Below are positions 32,686 through 40,867 of a stretch of 64,000 nt of DNA, one piece after another. A program made the translations under genes and the position numbers. The DNA comes from Chersky-265 sp035275285 (GTDB taxonomy: Bacteria > Fibrobacterota > Fibrobacteria > UBA11236), in the NCBI GenBank assembly GCA_035275285.1, contig DATENA010000271.1:1-64000 (forward strand), given 5' to 3'. Below the pieces are notes generated by a model, which was not told the origin of the DNA, did not search any database, and was given only the letters and a program-made list of their open reading frames with translations. The stretch's first letter is position 1; every line of letters starts with the position of its first letter.

Positions 32686-33630
32686 TCAGCCGCCGATCTG
32701 GTTCATCGGCTGCAGGATGCGCGGCAAGCGCTCCGTGGGTTTCAGCGCCATCACCTCTCGCAGGATCTCCGGGTAGTCCAGCCGATCGCGGCCCCGCAAC
32801 TCCACGCCCGTATCCGAAAACAGGCAGGAGCGCAGCTTGCCGGTGGCGGACAAGCGCAGGCGCGAACAGGCGCCGCAAAAGGGCTTCGATTCGGACGCGA
32901 TGAAACCGAGGCGGCCCCCGCGCCGGGTGCGGAACCCGAAGGACGTGGAATCCTCCGCGGAGGCCACCGGCTCCAGCCCTTCCTCCCCGCCCAGCCGCTC
33001 GATCATCTCGTCCGCGGCCATGAAGCGTCCCTCGTGCCCGCCGATGGCGGGACCCACCCGCATCAGCTCCAGGAACCTGACTTCCACGCCATGCTCGGCG
33101 GAAAAATCCGCGAAAGCGGGGAGCTCGCCGTCATTGAGGCCGCGAAAAACGATGGTGTTGACCTTCACCTCGAATCCCATCGCCCGGGCGCGCAGGATGG
33201 CCGCGTGGACCTTGCGGAAATGGGGGCTTCCCGTGATGGCCCGGAACGTCTCCTCATGCAGGCTGTCCAGGCTGACGTTGATATGCCGGCAGCCGATGTC
33301 GCGCAGGAGCGGCAGTTTGTCCGGCAGGAGAAGGCCATTGGTGGTGAGGCCGAATTTCCGCCACCCGGTCCGCCCCAGCGTTTCCATGATGGAGTCGAAC
33401 TCGGGCCGGACGGTGGGTTCTCCGCCCGTCACCCGGATTTCCTCCACGCCCATGGAAGCCAGCGCGGCGCAGATGTCTCCAATCTCGGACGGAGTGAGCA
33501 GGCGGTTGGACGGTTGGAAACGCGTTCCTTCCGGCATGCAATAGAAACAGCGGAAGTTGCAGGCATCGGTCAATTGCACCCTCAGTTTGCGGATATGCCG
33601 GCCATGAGGGTCTTGAAGGCGCATCTCCAT
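32686..33630 (-). CDS. moaA: GTP 3',8-cyclase (molybdenum cofactor biosynthesis)
   Basis: A 314-aa radical SAM protein. The N-terminal cluster is CNFRCFYC, and the C-terminal cluster uses CGACSRLRLSATGKLRSC. The chain ends in the conserved GG dipeptide (MNQIGG) that MoaA inserts into its active site. It converts GTP to 3',8-cyclo-GTP, the first step of molybdopterin synthesis, in the cytoplasm. No other moa genes are in the window. It is convergent with the outer-membrane gene, 4 bp apart. Confidence 0.95.
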   Translation of the reverse strand: MEMRLQDPHGRHIRKLRVQLTDACNFRCFYCMPEGTRFQPSNRLLTPSEIGDICAALASMGVEEIRVTGGEPTVRPEFDSIMETLGRTGWRKFGLTTNGLLLPDKLPLLRDIGCRHINVSLDSLHEETFRAITGSPHFRKVHAAILRARAMGFEVKVNTIVFRGLNDGELPAFADFSAEHGVEVRFLELMRVGPAIGGHEGRFMAADEMIERLGGEEGLEPVASAEDSTSFGFRTRRGGRLGFIASESKPFCGACSRLRLSATGKLRSCLFSDTGVELRGRDRLDYPEILREVMALKPTERLPRILQPMNQIGG

Positions 33631-33844
33631 AAAATAGCTAATATGGATTTCCCGGCAAAAAAATGTAACTTTCTATCCGGATTCAGTGCTAGGCCGGGCT
33701 GATGCCTCCGGGTGCCGGTGGTTCCAAGTGGATTTCCGGCCATCAACCAACAGCAGCAGAAGTTCCCAGCGGGCGGAGCCGAGGCTTTGCCGGCGGGCCT
33801 TGAAGAGGCGTTCGCGCCGATTTGTCATCGTAAGCAGGACCAAT

Positions 33845-34585
33845 ATGAATACTACAGTCATCAAAGAAAAACCGGATTTGCTTTTTAACAATCCCCTGAA
33901 ACAAAAAGTATACGTCTTCCTGAAGAACAATCCGGGAAAAGACTTTGAAACCTTCCAGGTGCTCTCCGGGGACGCGGCCGTGTCCCGGCAGCATTTCAAC
34001 GAGGTGGAACAAGCCGTCAAGGCCAGGGAGGAACGGGAAAGACCGCGCGCCGGTTCCAGGGACGTCAACTCCTTGTTCCTGATGGGCGGACTCTTCGACA
34101 AGCCCAGAAGCGGACAATCGGACACTCCAGAAGCAAAGGAATCGACGTTGAAAAAGATCGAAAAGAAGAAATTGAACGAAAAGGCCAAGCAGTACATCAA
34201 GGAGCATCCCGGATGCACTTACGATGAACTGGTGAAAGGCCTCGACTTCACGGAGCTGTCCAAGCCCCATTTTTTCAGCATGAAGACGCAGCTCAGGAAA
34301 AAGGGGATGATTCCCGAAGAGAGCCGCACGCGGCGCGGCCGCAAGGCGGGAGAGAAGAAGCCCGGGAGCGGGCCCCGGGAAATCCCGAGCCCTCCCGTTT
34401 CCTCCACCAAAACCATAGAGATTCTCGAATCCATCGATGCCACCGGATTTTCCGATGAAGTGCGGGAACACTACAAATCCCATGTGCTTCCCCTTTTGCA
34501 AAGATTGGTCACCCAAGGGGAGAAGCTCCAGATGGTGTTCCTTTCCGATCCGCCCACCATCGAATTGCGGCGCAGCGTCCGCTGA
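33845..34585 (+). CDS. Hypothetical protein with a duplicated helical (winged-helix-like) module
   Basis: About 246 aa from the ATG at 33845, which has AGGA 5 bp upstream. Two segments resemble each other: about 20-62 (KQKVYVFLKNNPGKDFETFQ...) and about 111-154 (NEKAKQYIKEHPGCTYDELV...). Each has helix - NNPG/EHPG turn - helix - helix, as in small DNA-binding folds. A basic linker (RTRRGRKAGEKK) follows the second. The C-terminal 75 residues form a separate helical part. Lysine content is higher than in neighbours. I do not recognise the family; regulation or nucleic-acid binding is only a guess. Confidence 0.62.
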   Translation: MNTTVIKEKPDLLFNNPLKQKVYVFLKNNPGKDFETFQVLSGDAAVSRQHFNEVEQAVKAREERERPRAGSRDVNSLFLMGGLFDKPRSGQSDTPEAKESTLKKIEKKKLNEKAKQYIKEHPGCTYDELVKGLDFTELSKPHFFSMKTQLRKKGMIPEESRTRRGRKAGEKKPGSGPREIPSPPVSSTKTIEILESIDATGFSDEVREHYKSHVLPLLQRLVTQGEKLQMVFLSDPPTIELRRSVR

Positions 34586-34683
34586 ACGTCCCGCGGGACG
34601 GCGCCCTCCCGTCTCGGATTTCCGGAACCGCTTTCCATCCGGCCGCGCTATATTAACTGGCCGGGGGGAGTCGGAGGACGGGT

Positions 34684-35562
34684 ATGGACTTGGTTGCGGC
34701 CCTGGCTTTGGCCGGGGAAGGCTGCTCCCGGCGCAAGATCGCCCGCATCCTGGGCGTCGGCCGCAATACCCTCAAGAAATACCTCCCGGCCCCGGACCGG
34801 ACCGGTCCCGCGGCGGAACCGCAGGGGAAACTCGCACGTTACCATGGCCCGCTGGAGGAAATGCTCCGCGCCCGCCCGGCCTGCCGGGCCGTGGAGGTTT
34901 TCCGCCATCTGAAAGCCGAGGGCTATTCCGGCGGCTACGATCCGGTCAAGCGGAAGGTGCGGGCGTTGCGGCGGGGCAAGGGGGAAAAAGCGGCGCCGGT
35001 CCCGGGAGAACGCGCCCAGGCGGATCTGGGCAAGGTGGAGGCCGGCGCCCGCACGCTGTTCCTGTTCACCCTGGCGCTGGATTTCTCCGGGCGCATTTAT
35101 GCCGAGTTGCTGGAACGCACGGACCTGGACGGCTTTCTGGATTGCCACGCGAAGGCCTTCCGGTATTTCCAGGGCGTGCCCGCGGAAATCGCCTATGAGA
35201 AGTCGCGCAACCGCCTGCTCAAGGCCTTGGTAGGCGCCCGGGGACTGAATCTCCCCATGACCCGGTTCGCCGGCCATTACGGGTTCCGGGCGGTCGAGGC
35301 GCCCCCGACGGCGCCTTGGTCCGCGGGCCGCCTCAAGCGGCCTCTACGGATGATGGAAACGCTTTTCCTGAAGGACTATCCCCTCGGTTCCCTGGAAGGC
35401 GCCAATGCCGCCCTGCTTGGATGGCTGCAGGGACGGGAAGGCGCCGCCGATGCGGTTACCGTCAACGGCAGGTTTGCCCGCGAGCAGGCGGCCCTGCGGC
35501 CGCTCCCGAAATCCGGATTCGCGCGTTTCCGCCTGAAATTGCAGGAAAAACAGGAGCTGTGA
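34684..35562 (+). CDS. Solitary IstA-like (IS21 family) integrase-core protein with altered catalytic residues
   Basis: A 292-aa protein with GGAGGACGGGT ahead of the ATG. The N-terminal HTH (CSRRKIARILGVGRNTLKKYL) and rve-like core (AQADLGKVE, LDFSGRIYAELLERTDLDGF) match IstA transposases. D114 of the DDE triad is kept. The second Asp is E172 (YEKSRN, for YDN) and the final Glu is K218 (AGRLKRP, for KGKVERP). The usual longer C-terminus and the partner ATPase IstB are absent, and no terminal repeats are evident. Base composition matches neighbours. It may be a domesticated or dead transposase. Confidence 0.7.
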   Translation: MDLVAALALAGEGCSRRKIARILGVGRNTLKKYLPAPDRTGPAAEPQGKLARYHGPLEEMLRARPACRAVEVFRHLKAEGYSGGYDPVKRKVRALRRGKGEKAAPVPGERAQADLGKVEAGARTLFLFTLALDFSGRIYAELLERTDLDGFLDCHAKAFRYFQGVPAEIAYEKSRNRLLKALVGARGLNLPMTRFAGHYGFRAVEAPPTAPWSAGRLKRPLRMMETLFLKDYPLGSLEGANAALLGWLQGREGAADAVTVNGRFAREQAALRPLPKSGFARFRLKLQEKQEL

Positions 35563-35892
35563 CGGTTTGGATCGGATCCACCGGCCCAGATTCTCCGCCG
35601 GATGATTCGCGAAAATAATGCTTGGGTTGAGGAACCCATTGTGATTAATTTCAGGATTGGCCGGCGCCCGGTGTGTCCAGGAGACACATGCAAGTTACGG
35701 GTCAGGGCCGGTTCCGATGCGCAGATGCCGGGGGCGCTCGGGGACCAGGCGAGGCGGAGCCTCGAAGACATCCCGGATGACGCGCGGCGCAAGCCGCTCC
35801 CAACGGCGCACGGTCGCCGACAAAAGAGTCCCCCCTTGCCGCTGCGAGGGGGGACTCGCTTTTATCCTTCTTTCCCATTCTATATTGGTTCC
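35563..35892. other. Intergenic region with inverted repeat and a terminator hairpin
   Basis: About 330 bp without a supported gene. TGTGTC/GACACA (35672-35677 and 35682-35687) forms a short inverted repeat. The right end holds the hairpin described separately. The sequence between 35563 and 35700 is less GC-rich than its neighbours, possibly residue of the element that brought the IstA-like gene. No mobile-element ends can be proved. Confidence 0.4.
35826..35864 (+). terminator. Intrinsic terminator upstream of oxyR
   Basis: A perfect 11-bp stem (35826-35836 with 35847-35857) has a 10-nt loop and is followed by GCTTTTA. It would stop transcription arriving from the IstA-like gene about 29 bp before oxyR begins, insulating the regulator. 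Confidence 0.7.
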
Positions 35893-36825
35893 ATGAACAT
35901 CAGGGATTTGGAGTATTTCGCGGCGGTGGCGGAGTTGAAGCATTTCCGCCGGGCCGCGGAGCGGTGTTTCGTGTCCCAGCCTACCTTGAGCGGCCAGCTG
36001 AAGAAGCTGGAAGAGGAGTTGGGGGTGAGCCTTTTCGAGCGCGGCGCCCGCGGAGTGCAATTGACGCCGGCGGGCGAGGGCCTGCTTCCGCATGCCCTCG
36101 GGATCCTGGACCAGGCCCGCCGCCTCGCGGAAGCCGCCCAGGCCCTCAAGGATCCGCGCTCGGGCCCTTTGAAACTGGGAGTGATACCCACCCTGGCGCC
36201 GTACCTGATGCCGTTGGTGGTTCCCATGACCCATAAGCTGCATCCCCGCCTGGACCTTTTCCTGTCCGAGATGCAGACCCGGGATTTGCTGAAGGCTCTG
36301 GCCGAAGGCCAGGTGGAAGCGGGCTTTTTGGCCCTGCCTTTGAACCAGCCGGGCCTGGTTTCGGAGGAAGTTTTCGAAGAGCCCTTCTATCTCGCCGTGC
36401 CGTCCGGCCATGCCTTGGCCCGCAAGGCCCCTTTGGCGGCCGACGATCTGTCCGGCCAGACCCTGTATCTGCTGGAGGAGGGCCATTGCCTCAAGGATCA
36501 GGCCCTGGCGGTATGCCGCCAGACCGGCGCCCGTGAGCATCCGTATTTCCGCGCGAGCAGCCTGGAGACCCTGCGCCAGATGATCGGATCGGGGAACGGT
36601 GTCACCTTGATGCCTTGGCTGGCGGTGAATGCGCCCATCAGCCGGGCCGCGTGCATCCGGTACCTCCCCTTCAAGGCCCCCGGCCCCAACCGGAAGATAG
36701 CCCTGGTATGGCGCAAGGGCGCGCCGCGGGGGGAATTCCTGGCCAAGTGGGCCCGGGACATCGGCCGGCACCTGGAAAAGGTGGCGGGAAAGGCGGCGGA
36801 AAGGGCGGCCGCGCAAACGGGCTGA
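35893..36825 (+). CDS. oxyR: Hydrogen peroxide-sensing LysR regulator OxyR
   Basis: A 310-aa LysR-type protein. The N-terminus MNIRDLEYFAAVAELKHFRRAAERCFVSQPTLSG (split here by reading) is the OxyR winged helix. The sensor loop EEGHCLKDQALAVC places cysteines at residues 199 and 208, exactly the positions of the E. coli OxyR disulfide pair. Peroxide would oxidise these and switch target promoters. The convergent rubredoxin reductase-rubredoxin-rubrerythrin operon, a peroxide-reducing set, is an obvious candidate regulon. The C-terminal tail is alanine-rich. Confidence 0.94.
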   Translation: MNIRDLEYFAAVAELKHFRRAAERCFVSQPTLSGQLKKLEEELGVSLFERGARGVQLTPAGEGLLPHALGILDQARRLAEAAQALKDPRSGPLKLGVIPTLAPYLMPLVVPMTHKLHPRLDLFLSEMQTRDLLKALAEGQVEAGFLALPLNQPGLVSEEVFEEPFYLAVPSGHALARKAPLAADDLSGQTLYLLEEGHCLKDQALAVCRQTGAREHPYFRASSLETLRQMIGSGNGVTLMPWLAVNAPISRAACIRYLPFKAPGPNRKIALVWRKGAPRGEFLAKWARDIGRHLEKVAGKAAERAAAQTG

Positions 36826-36912
36826 GGGCTTGAAGGCCTTAGGGTCTAAGGGTCTAAGAGCCTAAGCGCCCGGGAACGGCCGATGGCTTTTCACTTCTCA
36901 ACTTTTCGCTTC

Positions 36913-38088
36913 TCAAGCGGCCCGCAATGGGGCCGATCCGTTCGCTTCCGCGGCCATTTGCCGGAGCAGGGCATTGCGTTCCGGGTACAGTTTTCCGCCC
37001 ACGGCGAATCCCATCAGCGCTCCCCGTTCGTCGCGGAAGGCGGCCCTGGCTCCGTCCGGCTCCGCATGCGACAGCCATTCGCCCTTGGCGCCCGCGGGCG
37101 GCGTCAGCACGGCCACGGGATAGGCGGGAGTCTTGATCAGCACCGGCATGAGGGGGAATTCCACCGCCGCCGGCATTCCCGCCAGGATTTGGCCCAAGGC
37201 CTTGGCGGCATGGTTGAGGGGCATGACGAAGGGCAGCCAGCGGCCGCCTATCTCGGCGCAATCGCCCAAGGCGAAGATATCCGGATGGGATGAGCGCAAC
37301 TCCGCATCCACCGCGATGCCGCGCGCGGTCTTCAGCTCCAGGAGCCGGGCCAGTTCCAGGTTGGGATCGAATCCGATGGCGGAAAGGAGAACGTCCGCCT
37401 CCACCGAATCGCCGCCCCGCAACCGGGCCAGCCAGCCTTCGCCGGATTTGGCCACGGCCTCCAGGCCCTGGCTGAGCTTCCAGCGCACGCCCAATCCGGA
37501 CAGGGCCGCTTGCAGGGCCCGGCCTATCCCTTCCGGAACCAAGCCGGCCAGGGGAACGGCGCCGGTTCCGATGACGGTGACCTGGAAACCCGCCTGGGAA
37601 AAATCATGGGCGAATTCGCAGCCGATCAGGCCCGCGCCGAGGATGGCCAGCCGCCGGCCTTTTTCCAGGTGGCGGCGGAATTCGCGGTACTGCCCCAGGT
37701 TGTTCACGGAATGGATGCGGGCGCCGTCCCCCAGGCTCACCGCGGGCCTGCGGGCCCGGGCGCCCACCGCCAGGACGAGTTTGTCGAAGCCGATTTCCAG
37801 TCCCTGCTCCGTGACGAGGCGCTTGGCCGCCGCGTCCGCCAGCACGATGTTCTGATGGGCCATGAGCCGCGCCCCCAGCTCCCTGGCCATGGATGCCGCA
37901 TCCTTCATCACCAGTTGATCCGCGGTCTTGCCCGCTCCCATGGCCGCGGACAATTGCGGCTTGGAATAATAGGCGCCGTCGTCGGCGGTGAGGATGGTGA
38001 GCGGGGTGGAGGCGTCCCATTTGCGGAATTCCCTGGCGACTCCATAGCCCGCCAGGCCGGAACCGACGATCACAACGCCAGATGCCAT
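36913..38088 (-). CDS. NAD(P)H:rubredoxin reductase (FAD)
   Basis: About 391 aa from the ATG at 38088, the Met just before the dinucleotide fold (ASGVVIVGSGLAGYG). It has a second GxGxxG for NAD(P)H (LAILGAGLIGCEFA) and the FAD-binding DIFALGDCAEI. The product belongs to the small pyridine nucleotide-disulfide reductase-like group (AlkT/RubB/NROR). It would pass electrons from NAD(P)H to the rubredoxin encoded immediately upstream. Probable last gene of a peroxide-defence operon. Confidence 0.88.
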   Translation of the reverse strand: MASGVVIVGSGLAGYGVAREFRKWDASTPLTILTADDGAYYSKPQLSAAMGAGKTADQLVMKDAASMARELGARLMAHQNIVLADAAAKRLVTEQGLEIGFDKLVLAVGARARRPAVSLGDGARIHSVNNLGQYREFRRHLEKGRRLAILGAGLIGCEFAHDFSQAGFQVTVIGTGAVPLAGLVPEGIGRALQAALSGLGVRWKLSQGLEAVAKSGEGWLARLRGGDSVEADVLLSAIGFDPNLELARLLELKTARGIAVDAELRSSHPDIFALGDCAEIGGRWLPFVMPLNHAAKALGQILAGMPAAVEFPLMPVLIKTPAYPVAVLTPPAGAKGEWLSHAEPDGARAAFRDERGALMGFAVGGKLYPERNALLRQMAAEANGSAPLRAA

Positions 38089-38090
38089 GG

Positions 38091-38261
38091 CTACCCTTTC
38101 AGCTCGACCATTTCGAAGTCCGCCTTGAAGGTGCCGCAATCGGGGCAGCTCCAGGTCTCGGGAACGTCCTGCCAGCGGGTGCCCGCGGCGATCCCCTCCT
38201 CGGGAAGGCCCGCGGCCTCGTCATAGATGAATCCGCATACGATGCATTTCCACTTCTTCAT
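38091..38261 (-). CDS. Rubredoxin
   Basis: A 56-aa protein starting MKKWKCIVCGFIYDEAAG. The iron site is two CxxC-type pairs: CIVC near the N-terminus and CPDC in WSCPDCGTFKADF. GGAGAAGAC precedes the ATG. It carries electrons between the reductase gene 2 bp downstream and the rubrerythrin 17 bp upstream. The size is typical. The reading is unambiguous despite its shortness. Confidence 0.95.
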   Translation of the reverse strand: MKKWKCIVCGFIYDEAAGLPEEGIAAGTRWQDVPETWSCPDCGTFKADFEMVELKG

Positions 38262-38278
38262 GTCTTCTCCTCCGGCCC

Positions 38279-38752
38279 TCAGGCCTTGACCTTGCTCAAC
38301 GTTTGCCGATATTGGTTGGCGTGCTTTTCCTCGATGCGGGCCAGCGCCGCGAAGCGTTTGGCGGCCAGCGCCAAGGTGTTGCGGAACAGCTCCGCATGCT
38401 CCTTGGATTCCGCGATCTGCTCCTCCAGTTCGCGCTTGGCGGCGAGATTGCCTTCCTTCTCGGCGTCCCGCTGGAAGCCGGGGTACATTTCCGTGTACTC
38501 GTAGGTTTCCCCTTCGATGGCCAGCTCCAAGGCTTTTTCCGTGCCCACCAACCGGGCCGGATAGATCAATTCGGCGTGGGCCAGGGCGTGCTTGATTTCC
38601 TGGGCCGCGGTTTCCTCGAACACCCGGGCCACTTCAACGTGCCCGTTGGCCCGGGCGATTTTCGCGAAGTGCAGGTATTTCATGTGCGCCATCGATTCGC
38701 CCGCGAAGGCCGATTCGAGGTTTTTCAGGGTAGCGGATTGGCTGTCGTTCAT
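38279..38752 (-). CDS. Rubrerythrin (diiron domain only)
   Basis: A 157-aa ferritin-like protein. The start at 38752 has GGAGGTAAT upstream. ESMAHMKYLHFAKIA, EETAAQEIKHALAH, EGETYEYTEMYPGF and ESKEHAELF supply the carboxylates and histidine of the diiron centre. It lacks the usual C-terminal rubredoxin domain, which is instead encoded by the separate next gene. It reduces hydrogen peroxide to water in the cytoplasm using electrons from rubredoxin. Confidence 0.93.
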   Translation of the reverse strand: MNDSQSATLKNLESAFAGESMAHMKYLHFAKIARANGHVEVARVFEETAAQEIKHALAHAELIYPARLVGTEKALELAIEGETYEYTEMYPGFQRDAEKEGNLAAKRELEEQIAESKEHAELFRNTLALAAKRFAALARIEEKHANQYRQTLSKVKA

Positions 38753-38974
38753 ATTACCTCCGGGTTGGTGTCCTGGCTCTGATTGCCTTGGATACAAGGT
38801 AGCGCAATGCAGGGTGGGACGGCCAATCGTTTGATCCGATGCGCCCGATAGGCGGCGCCTATCGTACGTTCGAGCAGGGGAACGATTTCCGGTTGCGGGG
38901 TGTGGTGGGGGAGGCGCACGTGGACGCCCGCGCGGCCTGCGGCGACAAAGGCATCGATCGAAAGCAGGCCCGTC

Positions 38975-39850
38975 TCAGGCCTGTTCTTCGAGCAGCTTGC
39001 GGATCCGTTGCAGTTCCTTCAGCTTCTCCATGCCCAGGACCGGGTAGCGCATTTTCAGGCCCTTCAGGGTGTCCAGCAGCACCCGGGAAATGATGAGCCG
39101 GGCATTCATCTTGTCATCGGCCGGGATGGCGTACCAGGGCGCCAGTTCCGTGCCGGTCTCGGCCAGGCAGGCCTCATAGGCTTTCATGTAATCGCTCCAG
39201 CGGTCGCGTTCCTGGATGTCGCCGATGTCGAACTTCCAGTTCTTCTCCGGCCTTTCGATGCGCGAGAGCAGGCGCTTCCGCTGCTCCTCCTTGGAGACGT
39301 GCAGGAAGAATTTGACCACCCTGGTCTTGCCGCGGTGGAGGTGGTTTTCCGAATCCACGATGGATTGGTAGCGGCCCCTCCAGAATTCCTTGGCCTTGAT
39401 TCGATCGGGATCGAAGCCCTGGGCGCGCAGGAATTCCGGATGCACTTTGACCACCAGGACTTCCTCGTAATAGGACCGGTTGAAGATGCCGATGCGGCCC
39501 CGCTCCGGGAGCCGGCAATTGGTGCGCCAGAGGAAATCGTGCTTCAGCTCCTCTCCGCTCGGCTTCTTGAAGCTGAAGACCTGGCAGCCCTGGGGATCGA
39601 CCCCGGACATGACATGCTTGATGGCGCTGTCCTTGCCGGCGGCGTCCATGGCCTGGAAGATCACGAGCAGCGCGTATTCATTGGAGGCATACAGCCGCTT
39701 TTGCAGTTCGCTGAGTTCCTCCTTGCCGGCCATGAGGGCGTTGCGGTAGTCCTTTTCCGTTTGGTAGAAGGGCTTGACCCTGGTCGGCCATTTGCGGAAG
39801 TCGACCTTTTCCCCCGGCGGAAGGCGGAATTCCCCGATGTCTATTCTCAT
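38975..39850 (-). CDS. ppk2: Polyphosphate kinase 2 family protein
   Basis: A 291-aa single-domain PPK2. Walker A is AMDAAGKDSAIKHV (about 68-80), followed by VFSFKKPSGEELKHDFLWR and the Walker B/lid region GIFNRSYYEEVLVVKVHPE. Such enzymes transfer phosphate between polyphosphate and nucleotides (ADP/AMP to ATP, or the reverse). The class cannot be fixed by eye. It lies 222 bp from the rubrerythrin start and is likely transcribed alone. Confidence 0.92.
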   Translation of the reverse strand: MRIDIGEFRLPPGEKVDFRKWPTRVKPFYQTEKDYRNALMAGKEELSELQKRLYASNEYALLVIFQAMDAAGKDSAIKHVMSGVDPQGCQVFSFKKPSGEELKHDFLWRTNCRLPERGRIGIFNRSYYEEVLVVKVHPEFLRAQGFDPDRIKAKEFWRGRYQSIVDSENHLHRGKTRVVKFFLHVSKEEQRKRLLSRIERPEKNWKFDIGDIQERDRWSDYMKAYEACLAETGTELAPWYAIPADDKMNARLIISRVLLDTLKGLKMRYPVLGMEKLKELQRIRKLLEEQA

Positions 39851-39879
39851 GCCTGGAATGTATCAAAATTCCGGCGCTT

Positions 39880-40752
39880 TCAAGCGTGCACCCCCAGGCT
39901 TTCCAGCACCGCTTCCAATTGCGCCTTCAAAGGCGTGACGGGCTTCCTGATCAAGGTCTCGAAATCCTTGCTTTTGACTTCCAGGGCCCCCTGGCGGATG
40001 GCCGCGTGGATGCCGACCGCGAAGGGCACCATGTCCTGGGGCACTCCCATGCGGCCCATGGCCTTGCCGAGCCCGGTATCGTTCACCTGCAGAAAGGAGA
40101 CTTCGCGGCCCAGGATCCTGGACAGCGTCGCCGCCATGTCCCGGTAGGTCGCGGAAGGACCGGACAGTTCGTAGGTTTTGTTCTCGTGTCCGCTGCCCAA
40201 GAGCACGTTCGCCGCCGCCAGGGCGTATTCATGGCGCGGGGCCCAACTGACCCGGCCGCTCCCCGCGGAGGTGGCCAAAGGTTCTCCCGCCAGGATGCTT
40301 TGGATCAACCCCAACTCGTTCTCGATGTACCAATTGTTCCGCAGCAGGGTGAACGGGATCCCGGTCCTGAGGATGGCGGACTCCGTGGTCCGGTGCACCT
40401 CCGCCAGCCAGAGGGTGGTGGTATCCGCCTTGGCGGCGCTGGTGTAGGCCAGGTATCCGACCTGCGCCCGCTTGGCGGCCGCCACGGCGTTGAGGTGCTG
40501 GCGGGTGCGCGTTTCGTTGTCGCCCATGACGGATATGATCAGCAGGCGATCGATGCCGGAAAAGGCGGCGGGCAGGGAATCGGGATCCTCGAAATCCCCG
40601 TAGCGCACTTCCACTCCCGCGGCCTTGAAGCCCTCCGCCTTTTCCGGCTCGCGTACGCTCACCGCCACGTTCCTGGGCGGCACCGTGGCCAGCAAATATT
40701 CCACCACCTTGGATCCGAAATGCCCGTTCGCCCCGGTCACCAGGATTTTCAT
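39880..40752 (-). CDS. NmrA-like NAD(P)H-dependent oxidoreductase (quinone oxidoreductase 2 type)
   Basis: A 290-aa atypical SDR. The dinucleotide site is VTGANGHFGSKVVEYL. VRYGDFEDPDSL, LAYTSAAKADTT and FTLLRNNWYIEN are typical of the NmrA/QOR2 group (YtfG-like). It probably reduces quinones with NADPH or senses the NADP redox state. It lies 29 bp upstream of ppk2 on the same strand; cotranscription is possible. Confidence 0.85.
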   Translation of the reverse strand: MKILVTGANGHFGSKVVEYLLATVPPRNVAVSVREPEKAEGFKAAGVEVRYGDFEDPDSLPAAFSGIDRLLIISVMGDNETRTRQHLNAVAAAKRAQVGYLAYTSAAKADTTTLWLAEVHRTTESAILRTGIPFTLLRNNWYIENELGLIQSILAGEPLATSAGSGRVSWAPRHEYALAAANVLLGSGHENKTYELSGPSATYRDMAATLSRILGREVSFLQVNDTGLGKAMGRMGVPQDMVPFAVGIHAAIRQGALEVKSKDFETLIRKPVTPLKAQLEAVLESLGVHA

Positions 40753-40867
40753 ACCCCTCTCCTTTGGTTAGGATGGACCCGCATCCGCGGCGGCAGGCGG
40801 CGGATGCGGCCATCGACGCGTATAACATAGGTGTTGCCGGTTCGGGGCGAAATCGAAATCAGCGGTT

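Noticed and set aside
35672..35690. TGTGTC/GACACA as an insertion-sequence end or group II intron 5' end (GTGTG)
   Set aside because: No matching second end, target duplication or reverse transcriptase is present; a 6-bp inverted repeat is too weak.
36841..36872. Short direct repeats GGGTCTAA and CCTAAG between oxyR and the reductase gene
   Set aside because: They do not form a stable hairpin with a T-run, and the units are too short to call an array.
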